From: Kitasatospora cineracea
Lineage (GTDB): Bacteria > Actinomycetota > Actinomycetes > Streptomycetales > Streptomycetaceae
Length of the DNA: 64,000 nt
Direction: 5' to 3'
NCBI RefSeq assembly: GCF_003751605.1
Contig: NZ_RJVJ01000001.1
Location: forward strand, 4,464,001-4,528,000
Numbering within the stretch: position 1 is the stretch's first letter; the number at the start of each line of letters is the position of its first letter. The notes below the pieces were generated by a model. The model was not told where the DNA came from. It did not search any database and worked only from the letters and a program-made list of their open reading frames with translations. The translations under genes were made by a program, and so were the position numbers. Shown here piece after piece: positions 50,182 through 59,453 of the stretch.

Positions 50182-51624
50182 GTGGGTGCGGGCATGGGTG
50201 CTGAGGACAGCTACGACCTGGTGGTGATCGGGGGCGGGCCCACCGGGGAGAACCTGGCGGACCGGGCGCACGCCGGCGGGCTGAGCGTGGCGCTGGTGGA
50301 GAGCGAACTGGTCGGCGGGGAGTGCTCGTACTGGGCGTGCATGCCCAGCAAGGCGCTGCTGCGCCCGGTCGCGGCGCTCGCCGACGCCCGGCGGGTGGCG
50401 GGCAGCCGGGAGGCCGTCGGCGGGAAGCTCGACGCGGCGGCGGTGCTGGCGCGGCGGGACGGGTTCGCCAGCCACTGGCACGACGACGGGCAGGTGCAGT
50501 GGCTGGCCTCGGCCGGCATCGACCTGGTCCGCGGGCACGGGCGGCTGGACGGCGAGCGGCGGGTCACCGTCGAGACGCCCGACGGCGGGCGGCGCACCCT
50601 CACGGCCCGGCACGCCGTCGCCGTGTGCACCGGCACCCGGGCCGCGCTCCCCGACCTGCCCGGGCTGGCCGGCGCCCGGGTGTGGACCAGCCGGGAGGCC
50701 ACCTCCGCGCAGGAGGTGCCCGGGCGGCTCGCGGTGGTCGGCGGCGGCGTCGTCGCGGTCGAGATGGCCACCGCCTGGCGCGCCCTGGGCAGCGAGGTGA
50801 CCCTGCTGGTGCGCGGCGACCGGCTGCTGGACCGCACCGAGGACTTCGCCGGACAACTGGTCTCCGACGGCCTGCGGGCCGCCGGGGTGGACGTCCGGTT
50901 CGGCGTCTCGGTCACCGCCCTGCACCGCGAACCGGACGGCACCCTCCTGCTCGACCTGGCCGACGGCACCCGGCTGCCCGCCGACGAGGCGCTGTTCGCC
51001 ACCGGCCGCAGCCCCGCCACCGCCGACCTCGGCCTCGACACCGTCGGACTCGAACCCGGCAGCTGGATCGAGACCGACGACACCGGCCGCGCCACCGCCG
51101 TCCCGGCCGGCTGGCTGTACGCCGCGGGCGACGTCAACCACCGCGCGCTGCTCACCCACCAGGGCAAGTACCAGGGCCGGGTCTTCGGCGCCGCGATCGC
51201 CGACCGGGCCGCCGGCCGCCCGCTCGACCTCGCCCCCTGGGGCCGCTCGGTCGCCACCGCCGACCACGCCGCCGTCCCGCAGGTGGTCTTCACCGACCCC
51301 GAGGTCGCCGCCGTCGGCCGCACCCTCCAGGAGGCCCGGGACGCCGGGCTGCGGGTGCGCGCCGTCGACTACGACCTCGGCGGGGTCTCCGGCGCCGCCC
51401 TGTACGCCGACGACTACCGGGGCCGGGCCCGGGCCGTCGTCGACCTCGACCGGGAGGTGCTGGTCGGCGTCACCTTCGCCGGGCCCGGCGTCGCCGAACT
51501 CCTGCACTCCGCGACCGTCGCCGTCGCCGGGGAGGTCCCGATCTCCCGGCTCTGGCACGCGGTGCCGGCCTACCCCACGATCAGCGAGGTCTGGCTGCGG
51601 CTGCTGGAGACCTACCGGGGCTGA
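50182..51624 (+). CDS. FAD/NAD(P) pyridine nucleotide-disulfide oxidoreductase
   Basis: 480 aa from GTG 50182 (ATG 50194 also plausible). FAD motif LVVIGGGPTGENLADRAH (about 12-30), redox-active disulfide GGECSYWACMPSK (about 45-57), NAD(P) motif LAVVGGGVVAVEMATAWRAL and second FAD motif GWLYAAGDVNH. The dimerisation domain with AVPQVVFTDPEVAAVG is complete, but the usual C-terminal HP...E of lipoamide dehydrogenases reads HAVPAYPTISEVW. That puts it with the mercuric-reductase/uncharacterised branch. Natural substrate not known. Confidence 0.9.
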   Translation: MGAGMGAEDSYDLVVIGGGPTGENLADRAHAGGLSVALVESELVGGECSYWACMPSKALLRPVAALADARRVAGSREAVGGKLDAAAVLARRDGFASHWHDDGQVQWLASAGIDLVRGHGRLDGERRVTVETPDGGRRTLTARHAVAVCTGTRAALPDLPGLAGARVWTSREATSAQEVPGRLAVVGGGVVAVEMATAWRALGSEVTLLVRGDRLLDRTEDFAGQLVSDGLRAAGVDVRFGVSVTALHREPDGTLLLDLADGTRLPADEALFATGRSPATADLGLDTVGLEPGSWIETDDTGRATAVPAGWLYAAGDVNHRALLTHQGKYQGRVFGAAIADRAAGRPLDLAPWGRSVATADHAAVPQVVFTDPEVAAVGRTLQEARDAGLRVRAVDYDLGGVSGAALYADDYRGRARAVVDLDREVLVGVTFAGPGVAELLHSATVAVAGEVPISRLWHAVPAYPTISEVWLRLLETYRG

Positions 51625-51826
51625 CCCGTCGTCAGGGGAGGGCGGGAGGCAGGAGGGCGGGGGGCAAGGGGCAGGAGGGTGGGAGGGCGGGAGAAGGGGG
51701 AGCGGAGCTGGGTGGAAAATCCGTTGCGACCCGATTCGGGGGGGTTCTAGGCTGGCCGCGCCGGTCCGTTCCGCGGCCGGCGCCCCGGTCGGGCCCGTGC
51801 GGCCCACGTGCAGAGAGGAGTCCGTG

Positions 51827-51916
51827 ATGCCGACCTCGCACCCGGCGCTCCCGATCACCGCTGCCGCCCCCGCCCCCGCTTCCGTTCTCGCGCCCGCGCC
51901 CGTCCGGGTGCGGTAG
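51827..51916 (+). CDS. Possible 29-aa leader peptide
   Basis: ATG at 51827 (GTG at 51824 directly before), with AGAGAGGAG 6-8 nt upstream, a strong ribosome site for a 30-codon ORF. The peptide is Ala/Pro-rich (MPTSHPALPITAAAP then APASVLAPAPVRVR). It ends 60 bp before the GNAT gene. It may be a leader controlling that gene or simply a spurious ORF with good signals. Confidence 0.4.
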   Translation: MPTSHPALPITAAAPAPASVLAPAPVRVR

Positions 51917-51976
51917 AGCGGTCCGCCCGATCGGGCTGCGCCTCCGGTTCCCGTTCCCCCTGCCCCCAGAGGCACC

Positions 51977-52921
51977 GTGTTCTTCCGTCCTGCCGTCGCG
52001 TCCGACCTCGACGGCCTGCTCTCGCTGTTCACCGCCGACCCCGCCTGCGGGATGACGGCGGACACCTACCTGTCCCGCCTCGCCGCCGGCGAGTACCGCC
52101 CGGGCTGGACGTGGACGGCCCGGGCCGCCCCGGGCGGGCCGCCGCTGGCGCTCGCCGTCTGGTGGGGCCGCCCCGGGAGCGACCGGCCCGCCGCGCTCGA
52201 CGCCCTGGGCGTCCGCCCCGAGTTCGGCTCCGACGCCCGACGGGCCGTGCTGGCCGCCGAGTTGCTCACCGCCGCGCACGCGGCGCACGGGCGGGCGTCC
52301 GAGTACCACCTCCTGCTCCCCGGAGACTGGCACGACCGGCCGGAGACGGTCGCCGCCGTCGCCTGGCGGCAGGAGGCGGCCCGCCGGGCCGGGCTCCCGG
52401 CCCGCCTGGAGCGGCTGCGCTACGAGTGGACGCCGGGCGCGGGCCTGCCCGCCCCGACCGGGCGGCTGCGCTTCCGGGCCGAACCGGACGACGAGGTCTT
52501 CGCGGACCTGTTCCGCCGGGCCCTGACCGGCACCCTCGACGCCACCTCCCGGACGGCCGCCGCCCGCCGCGGCGCCGAGGCGCAGGCCCGGGCCGACGTC
52601 GCCTTCTACCGGGACGGCATGCCCGGCGAGCGCTCCTGGTGGCGCACCGCGCACACCCCGGACGGCGAACCGGTCGGCTTCGCCGTCCCCTCCCGGAACT
52701 CCGCGGGCCCCGTCGTCGGCTACCTCGGCGTGCTGCCCGGGCACCGGGGCCGCGGCTACGCCGAGGAGATACTCGGCGAGACCACCCGCGTCCTGGCCGC
52801 CGAGGCCGCCGCCGACCGGATCCGCGCCGACACCGACCTGGCCAACACCCCGATGGCCGCCGCCTTCGAACGCGCCGGGTACCGCAACACCGACCGCCGC
52901 CTGGTGCTCTCCGCGCACTGA
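51977..52921 (+). CDS. GNAT family N-acetyltransferase
   Basis: 314 aa from a GTG at 51977. The C-terminal half (about 165-314) is a GNAT domain with the acetyl-CoA loop GVLPGHRGRGYAEEIL (Q/RxxGxG/A type) near residues 252-267, and TDLANTPMAAAFERAGYRNT after it. The N-terminal half (1-150) looks like a second, degenerate GNAT repeat (FFRPAVASDLDGLLSLF). Such tandem proteins acetylate amines on small molecules or proteins; the target is unknown. Preceded by a possible leader ORF. Confidence 0.85.
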   Translation: MFFRPAVASDLDGLLSLFTADPACGMTADTYLSRLAAGEYRPGWTWTARAAPGGPPLALAVWWGRPGSDRPAALDALGVRPEFGSDARRAVLAAELLTAAHAAHGRASEYHLLLPGDWHDRPETVAAVAWRQEAARRAGLPARLERLRYEWTPGAGLPAPTGRLRFRAEPDDEVFADLFRRALTGTLDATSRTAAARRGAEAQARADVAFYRDGMPGERSWWRTAHTPDGEPVGFAVPSRNSAGPVVGYLGVLPGHRGRGYAEEILGETTRVLAAEAAADRIRADTDLANTPMAAAFERAGYRNTDRRLVLSAH

Positions 52922-52945
52922 ACGGCGGGGGCCGCTGACGGCGCG

Positions 52946-53602
52946 TCAGCCGCGCAGCTTCGCGCCGGCCTGCCGGCCGAGGGCTTCCTCGGCGGCGGAC
53001 TCGGCGGGCGTGTTCGAGGCGTCCGTCGCGCTGCGGTCGGCGACCGCCTCGATCGCGTAGTGGGAGGTGCCGACGGTGAAGAAGAGTTCCGGCTGGCTGC
53101 CGTCCGAGGCCCGGGTCAGTAGCACGGCCTGGTCGCCGACCCCGGCGACGGGCACGGAGGTGAAGGCCGGGTTCGAGGTGGTCTGGGCGAAGGCGGCGTC
53201 GTCGACCAGCCGCAGCGACAGGTACGAGCGGCGCGAGCCCCAGGTGCACGACCACGGGCGCTCGGTGGACGGTCCCTCCGCGAGCAACTGGGAGCCGCCG
53301 CCCATCGCGGCACTGACCTGCGCGTTGGTCCACACCGTGCAGGGATCGGCCGGCCGCCCGGCCGGTCCGGCCGCGGACGGGTCGCCGCTGACGGTGACGG
53401 CGATCGTGGCCGCGCCCGTGGGCGATGCCGGTGCTGACGTTCGGGCTGACGCCTGGGCTGACGTCGGGGCGTTCGGGTTCGGGGGCGCGGCGTCCGTGCT
53501 GCCGCCCGAGGAACTGCAACCCGCCGCGGCCAGGGCCAGCCCCGCCACCAGCAGCGCGCGCCGACCGCCGGAGAACGCTGTGGGGAACACCTTGGAGAAC
53601 AT
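52946..53602 (-). CDS. Secreted lipoprotein (DUF3558-like)
   Basis: 218 aa from the ATG at 53602. Signal peptide with RRALLVAGLALAAAGCSSSG; the lipobox cysteine is residue 29, giving a lipid-anchored outer-face protein. A Ser/Thr/Ala/Pro linker (30-75) leads to a domain with DPCTVWTNAQVSAAMGGG, RPWSCTWGS and VAGVGDQAVLL. This is the layout of actinobacterial DUF3558 lipoproteins, whose function is unknown. Single-gene unit. Confidence 0.85.
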   Translation of the reverse strand: MFSKVFPTAFSGGRRALLVAGLALAAAGCSSSGGSTDAAPPNPNAPTSAQASARTSAPASPTGAATIAVTVSGDPSAAGPAGRPADPCTVWTNAQVSAAMGGGSQLLAEGPSTERPWSCTWGSRRSYLSLRLVDDAAFAQTTSNPAFTSVPVAGVGDQAVLLTRASDGSQPELFFTVGTSHYAIEAVADRSATDASNTPAESAAEEALGRQAGAKLRG

Positions 53603-53664
53603 CGCCGTCCCTCCCGAAGACCTGACGTCCAGTCACCGACAGCCACCGTAGCCGGACCGCCCGG

Positions 53665-53755
53665 CGGCGCGGGCCGGAAGCGGAAAGGAAGCGGGAAGGA
53701 GGTGGGAAGGAGACGGGAAGGTGACGGGCCGGAAGCGGGAAGGAAGCGGGACTCC
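53665..53755. repeat. Purine-rich imperfect tandem repeats
   Basis: GGAAGCGGGAAGGA-like units repeat about seven times upstream of both the lipoprotein (minus) and the LLM oxidoreductase (plus). Strand asymmetry is strong (nearly all purines on the plus strand). No protein is encoded. Confidence 0.75.
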
Positions 53756-53868
53756 CGTGTGTTGCGGGAGCGTGACGCCGCATCACAATCCCGGCCGGTG
53801 GTTGATCGTTCCGGCCCCGGTGTGTGAGCGTGGCGGGATCGGAGACCGAACGACCGAGGAGGAACCCG

Positions 53869-54888
53869 GTGCCCACCCCCGACCGGCCGCTGCGCTCGCT
53901 GGGATTCCTGACCATCGGCCTGTTCGACGAGCACGCCCCGGCCGGCGGCCACGAGGCCACCCTGCGGCTGATCGAACTCGGCGAACAACTGGGCTTCGAC
54001 AGCGCCTGGCTGCGCCACCGGCACCTGCAGTACGGGATCTCCTCGCCGCTGACGGTGCTCGCCGCCGCCAGCCAGCGCACCCGCCGGATCGCCCTCGGCA
54101 CCGCCGTCACCCCGCTCGGCTGGGAGAACCCGCTGCGCTACGCGGAGGACCTGGCGACCGTCGACGTGCTCTCCGGCGGGCGGCTCAACCCCGGTGTCAG
54201 CGTCGGCGTGCCGATCCACTACGAGGAGGTGAAGGGCGCGCTGTACCCGGACACCGCCGACCGCGAGGACTTCGGCTACGGGCGGGTCGAGCGCCTGCTC
54301 GGCCTGCTGCGCGGCGAGCGGGCCAGCACCTTCCAGGGCACCGAGGGCATCGAGGCGTACTCCGAGCGCGTCCAGCCGCACGTGCCCGGCCTGGTCGGAC
54401 GGGTCTGGTACGGCGGCGGCAGCCTGCGCTCGGCGCGCTGGGCCGGCGAGCAGGGGCTGAACCTGCTCACCAGCAGCGTGGTCCGGGCCGAGGAGAGCGA
54501 GAGCTTCGAGGCCAACCAGCTCGCCCTGATCCGGACGTTCCGGGCCGCCCACCCCGCGGGCGAACGGGCCCGGGTCTCGCACGGACTGGTGGTCGTCCCC
54601 ACCGACAGCGCCACCCCGGAGCAGCGCGCCAAGTACCGGGCGTACGCGGAGTCCCGGTACGCCCGCACGCTCGCCCCGCAGGGCCCCGGCCGCCTGCTGT
54701 TCGCCCCCGACCTCGTCGGCACCAGCGAGCAGCTCGCCGAACGGCTGTACGCGCACGCCGCGTTCCGGGAGGCCGACGAGGTCGCGTTCGCGCTGCCGTT
54801 CACCTTCGCGCCGGAGGACTACGTCCAGATCCTCACCGACCTCGCCACCCGCCTCGGCCCGCTGCTCGGCTGGAGCCCCGCCGCCTGA
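53869..54888 (+). CDS. LLM-class flavin-dependent oxidoreductase (luciferase-like)
   Basis: 339 aa from a GTG at 53869 with GAGGAGG 6 nt upstream; a GTG at 53824 is in frame but has no site. The TIM-barrel luciferase-like fold is seen in RSLGFLTIGLFDEHAPAGGH, LGFDSAWLRHRHLQYGISSP, RTRRIALGTAVTPLGWENPL and VDVLSGGRLNPGVSVG. The enzyme uses FMN or F420; which one cannot be told. It is convergent with the LysR gene. Confidence 0.9.
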   Translation: MPTPDRPLRSLGFLTIGLFDEHAPAGGHEATLRLIELGEQLGFDSAWLRHRHLQYGISSPLTVLAAASQRTRRIALGTAVTPLGWENPLRYAEDLATVDVLSGGRLNPGVSVGVPIHYEEVKGALYPDTADREDFGYGRVERLLGLLRGERASTFQGTEGIEAYSERVQPHVPGLVGRVWYGGGSLRSARWAGEQGLNLLTSSVVRAEESESFEANQLALIRTFRAAHPAGERARVSHGLVVVPTDSATPEQRAKYRAYAESRYARTLAPQGPGRLLFAPDLVGTSEQLAERLYAHAAFREADEVAFALPFTFAPEDYVQILTDLATRLGPLLGWSPAA

Positions 54889-54927
54889 GGTCCGAGCCGG
54901 GCCGTGAGCAAGCAACCTGACGGGCAG

Positions 54928-55947
54928 TCAGGCCGACAACTGGCGGCGGAGCGCGTCCTGGAAGCCGGTCAGCGCCGGGTTCGCCGGGCTGCGCTCCAGC
55001 CAGGTCATGGTGATCGCCGTCCGGAGTTCCGCGTCGCCGACCTCCACCACGGCGACCTCACCCCGGTCGGCCCGGTGGCGGACCGCGAGCAGCGGCAGCA
55101 GCGCACAGCCCATTCCGGCCGCGACGCAGGCGCCGAGCGTGTCGATGCTGTCCACCTCGGCGACCGGCTCCGGCCCGACCGCGGCTGTGACCACAGCCGT
55201 AGCCGTAGCCGCAGCCACAGCCACCGCCGTAGCCGCGTCGGCGGAGGCGGAGGTGCCGCCGAACGCGGTGTCGTACATCTCCCGGAAGCCGCAGCCCCGT
55301 TGGGTGGCCAGGAACGGCTCCGCGGCCAGCTCCGCCAGGTCGGCCCGGCCGCGGGCGGCCAGCCGGTGGCCGGGCGGGACGATCACCACCAGGGGCTCCT
55401 CGGCCAGCGTCTCCGCGCGCAGGCCCGGGGCGTCCGGTCGGGAGTCCGACCGGGCGTTCGGAGGAGCGCCCGGCGAGATGTTCGGCGAGATGTTCAGTGG
55501 GACGTTCGGCGGGGTGCCGAAGGTCAGGCAGAGGTCGAGTTCGCCGCGCCGCACCGCTCCGTGGAGTTCGCCGCGGTTGGACTGCGAGACCCGCACCCTG
55601 GTCTCCGGGTGCCGGGTCCGGTAGGAGGCCAGCACCCCGGGCAGCAGGTGCCGGCTCAGCGTCTCCAGTGCGCCGAGGGCCAGTTCCGGGGCGGGCCGGA
55701 CGACCGCGGTGCGTGCCTCCTCGACCAGCCCGAGGATCCGGCCGGTGTAGGAGGCGAGCACCTCGCCCTGCGCGGTCAGCCGGATCCGGCGCTGCGAGCG
55801 GTCGACCAGTTCGACGCCCAACTCCCTTTCCAGCGACTGGACCTGATCGCTCACGCTGGACTGTGCGTAGTGCAGCTCGCGCGCCGCCCCGGTCATGCTG
55901 AGCGTCCGGGCGACCGCCTCGAAGGTGCGCAGGTGCCGTAACTCCAC
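54928..55947 (-). CDS. LysR family regulator with low-complexity insertions
   Basis: 339 aa from a GTG at 55947. N-terminal winged HTH: ELRHLRTFEAVARTLSMTGA and ARELHYAQSSVSDQVQSLER. The substrate domain follows with LGALETLSRHLLPGVLASYR, LVVIVPPGHRLAARGRADL and GMGCALLPLLAVRH. Two low-complexity runs interrupt it: NVPLNISPNISPGAPPN (around 190) and an Ala/Val/Thr run AATAVAVAAATATAVVTAAV (around 258), from tandem 6-bp GCCGTA/GCCACA units. They sit at surface loops and may not disturb function. It is divergent from an EmrB-type exporter and is its likely regulator. Confidence 0.9.
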   Translation of the reverse strand: MELRHLRTFEAVARTLSMTGAARELHYAQSSVSDQVQSLERELGVELVDRSQRRIRLTAQGEVLASYTGRILGLVEEARTAVVRPAPELALGALETLSRHLLPGVLASYRTRHPETRVRVSQSNRGELHGAVRRGELDLCLTFGTPPNVPLNISPNISPGAPPNARSDSRPDAPGLRAETLAEEPLVVIVPPGHRLAARGRADLAELAAEPFLATQRGCGFREMYDTAFGGTSASADAATAVAVAAATATAVVTAAVGPEPVAEVDSIDTLGACVAAGMGCALLPLLAVRHRADRGEVAVVEVGDAELRTAITMTWLERSPANPALTGFQDALRRQLSA

Positions 55948-56236
55948 TGCCGGGCCACTCCTCTGACGTGCCGTCGGCCTGGCGGTACTCCGTCGCCGAC
56001 CCATCGGCCGGGCCGATTGTATCCATCGGCCCTTCCCGTGCTCAGGACGGCCGGATCCGCTCCCCGCTCCGGAAGAATGGCAGCACCGCCCCCACCGCAC
56101 CGCCACGGTGCCGATCCGGGGGACCGGACGACCGCGCCCCGGCCGACCGGTTCCCCGGACGCTGCGGCCTGCGCGCTTTCCCGGTCGCCCCCGTCCCCTT
56201 TCCTCCTCCTCCACCACCACTACCAGGAGCACACCC

Positions 56237-57685
56237 ATGGCCACCCAGGCCGACAACCGGCCCACCGCTGCCGACGCCGCCACCGACGCCGCCACCGACG
56301 CCGCCGCCACCCCGGCCGGGTCCGCGGGGCCGCCCCGCGGACTGCTGGCCGGGCTCTCGCTCGGCTACTTCATGGTCCTGCTGGACCTGACCGTCGTCTC
56401 GGTGGCCCTCCCCGCGATCGCCGACCGCCTCGGTGTCGGCCTGAGCGGCCTGCAGTGGGTCACCAACGGCTACACCGTCACCTTCGCCGCCCTGCTGCTC
56501 ACCGCGGGCTGGATGTCCGACCGCTTCGGCGGGCGCCGGGTCTTCCTGTGCGGGCTGGTCGCGTTCGGGCTGCTGTCCGGGGTGTCCGCGCTGGCCGACA
56601 CGCTGCCCGTGCTGGTCGCGCTGCGGCTGGCCCTGGGCGCGGCGGGGGCGCTGCTGCTCCCGTCCTCGCTCGCGGTGATCACCCACGCGTACGCCGACCC
56701 GGCGGCGCGGGCCCGGGCGGTGGGCGCCTGGGCGGCGATCACCGGTGCGGCGCTGGCCGCCGGGCCGGTGGTCGGCGGCGTGCTGACCGCGGCCGTCGGC
56801 TGGCAGGCGGTCTTCCTGGTCAACGTGCCGCTGGCGGCGGTCAGCCTGGCCGTCACCGTCCGGCGGGCCCCGGAGACCGTCCGCAAGCCGCGCGGCGGCT
56901 TCGACCCGGTCGGCCAGCTCACCGCCGCCGTCGCGCTGGCCGCCCTGGTGTACGCGCTGATCGAGGGCGCGGACCTGGGCTGGTCCGCCGCCCGGGTGCT
57001 GGGCGCGCTCGCGCTCGCCGTCGTCGCCGCGGTCGGCTTCGTGCTCGCCGAGCGGCGGGCCGGGGACGCCGCGATGGTGCCGCTGCGGATGTTCCGCAGC
57101 CCGGGCTTCTCGCCCGCGGTCGCGGCGGGCCTGCTCGCCAACTTCGGCCTCTCCGGGCTGCTGTTCGTCCTGTCGCTGTTCTTCCAGGACGCCCGCCACT
57201 ACTCGCCGGCCGTCGCCGGGCTGGCCTTCCTGCCGCTAACCCTGCCGACCGCCGTCAACCCGCTCTGGACCGGCCGCCTGGTCGGCCGGATCGGCCCGCG
57301 CCGCCCCGCCACCGCCGGCTTCGTCCTGATGGGCGCGGGCGCGCTGCTCCAGGCACCGTTCACCGGCGACTCGGCGCTCGCCCCGGCGGCGACGCTGACG
57401 GGCTTGCTGGCCTTCGGCTTCGGCGTCTCCTTCGCGCTGCCCGCGCTGGTCGCCGCAGTGGCCGGCACCGTGCCCGCCGAGTTCGCCGGGACCGGCGCGG
57501 GCGTCCTCAACTCGGCCCGCCAGGTGGGCGCCTCGCTCGGGGTCGCGGTCCTCGGCGCGGTCCTCGACCTGTCCCCGTCCGGCGCCGACGGCACCCGCCG
57601 GGCCCTGCTCACGGCCGGGGCCGCGCTGCTGCTCGGGGCCGTCGTCGCCGCCGGCGGCCTGCGCGGGAAGGCACCCGCGGCCTGA
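56237..57685 (+). CDS. MFS drug exporter (EmrB/QacA, DHA2 family)
   Basis: 482 aa from the ATG at 56237. After an Ala/Thr/Asp repeat N-terminus (10-35), about 14 hydrophobic segments follow. Family motifs: LDLTVVSVALPAIA (motif D1), GWMSDRFGGRRVFLCG (motif A), LRLALGAAGALLLPSSLAVI (motif B), and GPVVGGVLTAAVGWQAVFLVN (motif C, antiporter). It exports drugs or metabolites by proton antiport. Divergent from LysR, the likely regulator. Confidence 0.93.
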   Translation: MATQADNRPTAADAATDAATDAAATPAGSAGPPRGLLAGLSLGYFMVLLDLTVVSVALPAIADRLGVGLSGLQWVTNGYTVTFAALLLTAGWMSDRFGGRRVFLCGLVAFGLLSGVSALADTLPVLVALRLALGAAGALLLPSSLAVITHAYADPAARARAVGAWAAITGAALAAGPVVGGVLTAAVGWQAVFLVNVPLAAVSLAVTVRRAPETVRKPRGGFDPVGQLTAAVALAALVYALIEGADLGWSAARVLGALALAVVAAVGFVLAERRAGDAAMVPLRMFRSPGFSPAVAAGLLANFGLSGLLFVLSLFFQDARHYSPAVAGLAFLPLTLPTAVNPLWTGRLVGRIGPRRPATAGFVLMGAGALLQAPFTGDSALAPAATLTGLLAFGFGVSFALPALVAAVAGTVPAEFAGTGAGVLNSARQVGASLGVAVLGAVLDLSPSGADGTRRALLTAGAALLLGAVVAAGGLRGKAPAA

Positions 57686-57722
57686 GCCGGCGGCCCGGTG
57701 GGCGGCCGGCCCCCGGGCGAAG

Positions 57723-57845
57723 GCCCGGCGGGTGGCGGGCCTCCCGGGTGGCGGGCCTCCCGGGTGGCGGGACCTGCGCCGGAGCCCGTACCGGAACCCG
57801 TATCGGAGCCCGTACCGGACCCCGCACACCGGAGCCCATTGCGGA
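57723..57845. repeat. GC-rich direct repeats between two MFS genes
   Basis: Three copies of CGGGTGGCGGGCCTCC-type units are followed by four GGAGCCCGTACC-type units. The block lies after the exporter stop and ends just upstream of the second MFS gene. Confidence 0.7.
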
Positions 57846-57872
57846 ATCCGACCGTCCGGATATCCTGCCGCG

Positions 57873-59309
57873 ATGGACCGACCCCCGCGACGCACCGACC
57901 CCCGTCACCGGCCCCGCTGGTACCGGCAGGTCGGGCGGCGCGGCTGGACGGCCTTCGCCGCTGCCTGGGGCGGGTACGTGCTGGACGGCTTCGACTTCGT
58001 CCTGATCACGCTGGTGCTCACCGAGGTCCGGGCGGAGTTCGGACTGGACGCCGTGCAGGCCGCCTCGCTGGTGTCGGCCGCGTTCGTCAGCCGGTGGCTC
58101 GGCGGGATGCTGCTCGGCGCGCTCGGCGACCGGTACGGGCGGCGGGCCGCGATGACCGCCAGCATCCTGCTGTTCTCGCTCGGGACGCTGGCCTGCGGGC
58201 TCGCCGGGAGCTACGGGGCGCTGTACGCGGCCCGGCTGGTGGTCGGGCTCGGGATGGCGGGGGAGTACAGCGCCAGCGCCACCTACGTGATGGAGAGCTG
58301 GCCGGAACGGATGCGCGGGCGGGCCAGCGGGTTCCTGATCTCCGGCTACTCGATCGGGACCGTCCTCGCCGCGCAGGTCTACAGCCAGGTGGTGCCCGCG
58401 CTCGGCTGGCGCTGGATGTTCTACCTGGGCGTGCTGCCCGCGCTGTTCGCGCTGTGGATGCGCCGCGCGCTGCCCGAGGCCGAGGACTGGGAGGAGGCGA
58501 TCGCCGAGACTGCCGCCCGCCCCAACCCGTTCCGCCCGCTGTTCACCCGTCCCGACGGCACCCCCTCGCCGGGCCGGGCCGCGCTGCACCTCGGGCTCGC
58601 CGCCGGGGCCTTCGGCGCGCTGCTGGTGCTGTTTACCGGCCGGGTCGGGGACGCCGCCTGGCCGCTCGCCCTGTTCGCCGCAGGCGCGCTCGGGACCCTC
58701 GCGGTCCGGCTCGGCAGCCCCGGCCACCGGGTGCTGTACCTGGCGCTCACCGTCACCGTGTTCGCCGGGTTCCTGTACACCTGGCCGATCCAGGCGCTGC
58801 TGCCCACCTACCTCAAGACCGAGCTGCACTACACCGCCGGGCAGGTCCGCGACGTGCTGTTCTGGGCCGGGTTCGGGACGGCCGCCGGGTGCGTGCTGGC
58901 CGGGTTCACCGGCGACCGGTTCGGCCCGGCCCGGGCCTACGCGCTCACCCTCACCGCGTCGCTGGCCTTCGTCTTCCCGGTGTTCGCCGTGCACGACGAC
59001 CTGCTGCTGCTCGGCGTGCTGCTGTTCCTGCTCCAGGCCACCAGCTTCGGCATCTCCGGCCTGCTGCCCCGCTACCTGGGCGGCCACCTGCCGGTCGAAC
59101 GCCGCGCCTCCGGCCTCGGCTTCGTCTACAACGTCGGCGCGCTCGGCGGCGCCGTCGCCCCGCTGCTCGGCGCCCGCCTCGCCGAGGGCCGCCCGCTCGG
59201 CCAGTCGCTGGCCGTCCTCACCTTCGGCCTCAGCCTGCTGGTCGTCCTGCTGATCGGCCTGGACGTCCCCGGCCGCCTGCACCGCCTCGCCGACCGCCAC
59301 CCGTCCTGA
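57873..59309 (+). CDS. MFS sialic-acid-type transporter (NanT-like, SHS family)
   Basis: 478 aa from the ATG at 57873. Twelve predicted segments. The opening GWTAFAAAWGGYVLDGFDF, LGALGDRYGRRAAMTASIL and GLGMAGEYSASATYVMESWP are typical of sialate:proton symporters and related sugar-acid carriers. GEYSASATYV, close to the GEYG signature, supports this. The next gene is a GntR regulator; a sialidase and nanE follow within 6 kb, and a shared operator links them. So uptake of sialic acid is a good inference; lactate or benzoate carriers are alternatives. Confidence 0.85.
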   Translation: MDRPPRRTDPRHRPRWYRQVGRRGWTAFAAAWGGYVLDGFDFVLITLVLTEVRAEFGLDAVQAASLVSAAFVSRWLGGMLLGALGDRYGRRAAMTASILLFSLGTLACGLAGSYGALYAARLVVGLGMAGEYSASATYVMESWPERMRGRASGFLISGYSIGTVLAAQVYSQVVPALGWRWMFYLGVLPALFALWMRRALPEAEDWEEAIAETAARPNPFRPLFTRPDGTPSPGRAALHLGLAAGAFGALLVLFTGRVGDAAWPLALFAAGALGTLAVRLGSPGHRVLYLALTVTVFAGFLYTWPIQALLPTYLKTELHYTAGQVRDVLFWAGFGTAAGCVLAGFTGDRFGPARAYALTLTASLAFVFPVFAVHDDLLLLGVLLFLLQATSFGISGLLPRYLGGHLPVERRASGLGFVYNVGALGGAVAPLLGARLAEGRPLGQSLAVLTFGLSLLVVLLIGLDVPGRLHRLADRHPS

Positions 59310-59353
59310 CCCCGCCCCTCCCGGCCTCCGGCCCCCTTCCCACCTGCTGGTCA

Positions 59354-59366
59354 GACATCGGATGTC
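59354..59366. promoter_or_regulatory. GntR operator upstream of its own gene
   Basis: GACATCGGATGTC is a 13-bp palindrome with the same arms as two sites at the sialidase promoter. It is 88 bp before the GntR start, so the regulator probably controls itself. Confidence 0.8.
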
Positions 59367-59453
59367 CGCGAGCCGGGCTGGTAGGCTGGCAGCCCCCCGT
59401 GGCCCGACGCCACGCGGGGGAACACCCGGCGGAACGCGCCGGGAAGCGGAGAA

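Noticed and set aside
57723..57845. CRISPR-like repeat block between MFS genes
   Set aside because: Repeats are adjacent and degenerate, with no unique spacers.
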